Assembly: GCA_964644025.1 (NCBI GenBank)
Contig: CAZXVW010000172.1
Span: forward strand, 1 to 9,411
Direction of reading: 5' to 3'
DNA from: CAZXVW01 sp964644025
Lineage (GTDB): Bacteria > Acidobacteriota > Terriglobia > Bryobacterales > Bryobacteraceae
Length of the DNA: 9,411 bases
In this document: positions 7,835 to 9,411 of the stretch, piece by piece
Position numbering within the stretch: position 1 is the first letter of the stretch
Layout of the letters: each line of letters starts with the position of its first letter
Translations under genes and position numbers: made by a program
The notes under the pieces: model-generated
Databases searched by the model: none
What the model saw: only the letters and a program-made list of their open reading frames with translations
Told to the model about the DNA's origin: nothing

Positions 7835-8032
7835 TCGCAGAAAGGATAGCACAGCCTCGGCGCGGCGTATCGCCGGAGTGAGCCGCCGACGGCGTCACAG
7901 CGCGGCATAGGCGCAACCAAAACAATAACGGCGTTTCCGGTCTCGTAGGATAGGGGCTGAGCAAAACCATCCATCTGAACGACCCGAGACATAGGTAACA
8001 GATTCGTCGAAGCACATGGGGGACACTTGGCC

Positions 8033-8060
8033 TGGTCGCTGGTCCCTGGTCGGGGGTCGG
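8033..8060. repeat. Degenerate 7-bp tandem repeat (TGGTCNN x4), left of hairpin A
   Basis: Four in-register heptamers can be read: TGGTCGC, TGGTCCC, TGGTCGG, GGGTCGG. The last two bases vary while TGGTC is kept. The array overlaps the left part of the 106-bp direct repeat. A related, shorter array sits at the equivalent place in the second copy (9309-9322). Confidence 0.75.
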
Positions 8061-8142
8061 TTTGAGTCGAACAGGGACAGTCCGCCTGTGTCCACTCCGC
8101 TGCGCTTCGGGACACAGGGGACAGTCCCGGACGTGGCCGGTC
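8037..8142. repeat. 106-bp direct repeat, copy A, with internal REP-like hairpin
   Basis: This aligns without gaps to 9306-9411: 6 mismatches in the first 37 bases, then 69 identical bases. The identical part forms a long imperfect hairpin. The left arm (8074-8093, GGGACAGTCCGCCTGTGTCC) pairs with the right arm (8110-8128, GGACACAGGGGACAGTCCC), with one mismatch and one bulged G. The loop is 16 nt and includes CTCCGCTGCGCTTC. The outline is that of a repetitive extragenic palindrome (two inverted GGGAC-N-GTCC-like units). No transposase is present in the window. Its role (RNA 3' end protection, terminator-like structure or mobile non-autonomous element) is inference. Confidence 0.9.
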
Positions 8143-8165
8143 GCTGGTCACTGGTCCTTGGTCGG
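8138..8165. repeat. Degenerate 7-bp tandem repeat (TGGTCNN x4), right of hairpin A
   Basis: Four heptamers follow the hairpin: CGGTCGC, TGGTCAC, TGGTCCT, TGGTCGG. They use the same unit as the array on the left of the hairpin, so the palindrome is bracketed on both sides. The second repeat copy reaches the window edge at its first CCGGTC, so whether its right array exists cannot be seen. Confidence 0.75.
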
Positions 8166-8169
8166 AGGG

Positions 8170-8196
8170 TTGCACGTGCAAACCGGGCCTTATAGT
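8170..8196 (+). promoter_or_regulatory. Candidate promoter/operator: 12-bp palindrome and -10-like box
   Basis: TTGCACGTGCAA (8170-8181) is a perfect palindrome and could bind a dimeric regulator. TATAGT (8191-8196) differs from TATAAT by one base. TTGCAC (8170-8175) is only a poor -35 match with a short 15-nt spacing. If this is the promoter, transcription would start near 8203, inside the left arm of the leader stem described next, which weakens one of the two calls. Confidence 0.25.
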
Positions 8197-8281
8197 GGGG
8201 CGGAGCCGTGCTCTGCGCTGGAGGTGTGGTCTGGCAAGATGGCGGCAGTGAGGGTGCCGCGCGACTGAAAGTCCGCCCCAC
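8195..8281 (+). ncRNA. Potential structured RNA leader (long-range stem closing inner hairpins)
   Basis: GTGGGGCGGA (8195-8204) is perfectly complementary over 10 bp to TCCGCCCCAC (8272-8281). The enclosed 67 nt contain a perfect inner hairpin, GCGGCA / TGCCGC (8242-8247 with 8255-8260), around a GTGAGGG loop. A closed junction of this shape upstream of ORFs resembles cis-regulatory RNA, but I do not recognise any known riboswitch consensus. Chance pairing in GC-rich DNA is a real alternative. Confidence 0.35.
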
Positions 8282-8291
8282 AGGGGGCTCG

Positions 8292-8327
8292 AAAAATCGG
8301 GAAGCAAGTGCTCTATCCCCGGTTTTT
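8292..8327 (+). terminator. Candidate intrinsic terminator or attenuator
   Basis: AAAAATCGGG (8292-8301) pairs with CCCGGTTTTT (8318-8327) through five A-T pairs, one G-U wobble and four G/C pairs, with a 16-nt loop and a terminal run of five T. The GC core is short and the T-run lies within the stem, so strength is doubtful. It is roughly symmetric and could act on either strand. Placed 11 nt after the possible leader fold, it would fit an expression platform. Confidence 0.3.
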
Positions 8328-8461
8328 ATCGCACCGGTCTTGTCACTTTCCCGGCTGGAGTGCATCTGCCTTAGCGGGCAAGTCCGCCGGGGAATCTATT
8401 GTCTGGGGAAGGCGGGTTTCCCGGAGACCATGCCTCATGTACCGATGGAGGGGTGATAGGC

Positions 8462-8599
8462 ATGAGAAACCTGTTCCGGAGGGTGTGGCAGGCTTTGCTT
8501 GCGGCCCTGCGATTGATCCGCAGAACAAAGAAACACGTCAAGGCCCGGTACCACAAGCTCCCAGACCATGGGAACCATGGTTGTTATGGCAGCGAATAA
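8462..8599 (+). CDS. Small cationic peptide ORF (45 residues), function unknown
   Basis: It encodes 45 residues beginning MRNLFRRVWQALLAALRLI and then RRTKKHVKARYHKLPDHG. The first 19 residues would form a strongly amphipathic helix with Arg on one face and Leu/Ala/Trp on the other. The middle is very basic and the end is His/Gly-rich. ATG 8462 is preceded by GGAGGGG (8447-8453), 8 nt upstream. The sequence GGAGGGGTGAT is nearly the same as the ribosome-binding region of the next gene (GGAGGGTGAT), which supports real translation. A 4+5-bp hairpin with a small internal loop (8401-8428) ends 18 nt before the Shine-Dalgarno. The in-frame extension to a TTG at 8399 is rejected. A membrane-active or nucleic-acid-binding role is inference. 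I recognise no family. Confidence 0.45.
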   Translation: MRNLFRRVWQALLAALRLIRRTKKHVKARYHKLPDHGNHGCYGSE

Positions 8600-8678
8600 C
8601 TCCGGGGCGCGGGGCTCAGTGATGCCGGGGCCGAAATCGCCCGTCGCCCACCTAATGGTTCTGGAAGGAGGGTGATCA

Positions 8679-9233
8679 ATGACCGTCAGACGCTTAAATG
8701 GTATCGGTTATTGCGGCCGGATCAGCACGGCCGGTGATTGGGCTTTCCACTTCGCCTTGGCGCTGGCCCGCCGGCATAATGTCCGCCTCAATATATTCTT
8801 CTTCCCATCGCCACCGTGCAACACTCATGTACCGCGGGGCCGTCACGGAGAGAGAGCTCTGTTGAGCGAGCAGGAGAAAATCGACCTGGAGCGCAAGATC
8901 CGCCTTTACTACGACGAGCGGCTTGGCGACTACGAGAATGCCGGGTTCAGATTGTGCGAGGGCGATGAAGATCCGGAGTTGCGAAGGTGTCTCATAAAGG
9001 CGGACTACGACGTCCTGGTGCTGCCCTACGAGGATTATGGGTGTAGCTTCGGCGGGCGGCCGATTGAAAGCTTCGCCGAAAGCATGCCTTGCCCGACGGT
9101 GTTGGTGGGGCCGGGACGAGCGGACGAGATCTATTACAATAGCCCAGCGAGTCTCTGGCGGCACCTGCTGGGGTTGCACGACGAGGAATGGCGTCCCATC
9201 GAGGAAGCCGGCGTAACGGCCGCCCGTTGCTAG
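8679..9233 (+). CDS. Divergent universal stress protein (UspA-like)
   Basis: A 184-residue cytoplasmic protein with the alpha/beta order of the UspA fold. Strand 1 is GIGYC (8-12), followed by helix DWAFHFALALARRH (20-33) and strand 2 RLNIFFFPS (36-44). After a charged linker and helix (66-83) comes GDEDPELRRCLIKADYDVLV (95-114), matching the usual 'GDP..E.I...AD.IV' stretch, and then CPTVLVGPG (138-146), matching the terminal 'CPVLVV' strand. The ATP-binding G-2x-G-9x-G-S/T motif of UspA is not intact (CSFGGRPIESFAESMP at 122-137), so it probably does not bind ATP in the standard way. A C-terminal tail of about 35 residues with PASLWRHLLGLHDEEWRP is extra. ATG 8679 has AAGGAGG (8665-8671), 7 nt upstream. 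It lies 79 bp after the small ORF and is probably co-transcribed. Confidence 0.8.
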   Translation: MTVRRLNGIGYCGRISTAGDWAFHFALALARRHNVRLNIFFFPSPPCNTHVPRGRHGERALLSEQEKIDLERKIRLYYDERLGDYENAGFRLCEGDEDPELRRCLIKADYDVLVLPYEDYGCSFGGRPIESFAESMPCPTVLVGPGRADEIYYNSPASLWRHLLGLHDEEWRPIEEAGVTAARC

Positions 9234-9271
9234 GGGCGGAGCCTGGGCGGTGGTCGGCGGTGAACTACCAA

Positions 9272-9292
9272 TGATGAGTGATGAATGATGAA
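9272..9292. repeat. 7-bp tandem repeat (TGATGAR x3)
   Basis: TGATGAG, TGATGAA and TGATGAA lie in direct register, 38 bp past the stop of the universal-stress-like gene and 13 bp before repeat copy B. This is a second heptamer type, different in sequence from the TGGTCNN arrays but of the same period. Confidence 0.75.
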
Positions 9293-9305
9293 TCGGAAAC
9301 CGGGC

Positions 9306-9411
9306 CGCTGGTCGGTGGTCGGGGGGTGGTTTGATTCGAAGAGGGACAGTCCGCCTGTGTCCACTCCGCTGCGCTTCGGGACACAGGGGACAGTCCCGGA
9401 CGTGGCCGGTC
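9306..9411. repeat. 106-bp direct repeat, copy B (runs to window edge)
   Basis: This is the second copy of the element at 8037-8142, in the same orientation and 1269 bp away. The hairpin at 9343-9397 (left arm 9343-9362, right arm 9379-9397) is base-for-base identical to copy A. Differences are confined to the heptamer-like left part. The last bases, CCGGTC, are where the heptamer array starts in copy A, so the repeat may continue beyond the window. Confidence 0.9.

Larger units (their letters stand above)
7835..8461. other. Gene-poor region upstream of the small ORF: possible IS remnant, repeat, structured leader
   Basis: No credible protein gene lies in these about 627 bases; open frames on both strands are Arg/Pro/Ser-rich and overlap the repeat. 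From left to right it holds the 5' flank of the channel gene and a stretch around 7980-8028 (GAGACATAGGTAACAG, then a GGGGGACACTT motif). That stretch resembles, from memory only, sequence next to insertion-sequence transposases. Repeat copy A with its heptamer flanks (8033-8165), a palindrome (8170-8181) and a region rich in complementary arms (8195-8428) follow. These parts are listed separately where supportable. Confidence 0.6.

Noticed and set aside
6431..7849. 472-residue plus-strand ORF
   Set aside because: It is antisense to the MscS channel and very Asp/Gly/Glu-rich from complementary codons. The channel motifs on the other strand decide the matter.
8033..8165. CRISPR array
   Set aside because: The units are 7 bp and contiguous, with no unique 30-40 bp spacers between repeats.
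8195..8281. A known riboswitch (cobalamin, c-di-GMP, Moco, SAM)
   Set aside because: None of the conserved core motifs I know for these classes could be placed on the stem arrangement.
7831..8365. Overlapping minus-strand ORFs of about 156-158 residues
   Set aside because: They cross the hairpin repeat and its heptamers, giving Arg/Pro/Ser/Thr-rich low-complexity products with no domain.
8694..9179. 161-residue minus-strand ORF
   Set aside because: It is antisense to the Usp-like gene, which has a strong Shine-Dalgarno and a recognisable fold pattern.

Overview
The window is GC-rich bacterial DNA with short intergenic spaces. It carries a secreted carbohydrate-catabolism flavour: a Tat-exported sulfatase and a Tat-exported fucose-isomerase-like protein. 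Together with a conserved hypothetical gene coupled to pheS, this best fits an environmental Acidobacteriota genome (Solibacter/Bryobacter type). Planctomycetota or Verrucomicrobiota are alternatives. The lineage is inferred from gene content, not from a marker gene.

Layout. (1) 1-877, minus strand: the 5' part of pheS (cut by the window edge), preceded by and overlapping a 155-residue hypothetical gene. (2) 1067-2635, plus strand: a polytopic GT-C-like membrane protein, divergent from (1). Its frame is open far upstream, but only the part from 1067 is real. (3) 2732-7834, minus strand, in transcription order: a MscS-family mechanosensitive channel, a Tat-exported L-fucose-isomerase-like protein, a secreted DUF4412-like protein and a Tat-signal, probably lipid-anchored, iduronate-2-sulfatase-like sulfatase. 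The isomerase-like and DUF4412-like genes are 34 bp apart and probably co-transcribed. The sulfatase and isomerase-like proteins would both act outside the cytoplasm, on sulfated or deoxy sugars. (4) 7835-9411: a gene-poor, repeat-rich segment. Two 106-bp direct repeats (100/106 identical, 1269 bp apart) each contain a long imperfect hairpin and are bordered by degenerate 7-bp tandem units (TGGTCNN). Between them lie a potentially structured RNA leader, a 45-codon cationic small ORF and a divergent universal-stress-protein-like gene. The two ORFs have closely matching Shine-Dalgarno regions.

The repeat-bounded cassette (about 8037-9411) is the part that ordinary annotation explains least. I cannot show that it is a mobile unit or a new system. 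The second repeat runs into the window edge, so its full extent is unseen. The rest of the window is well explained by known families.
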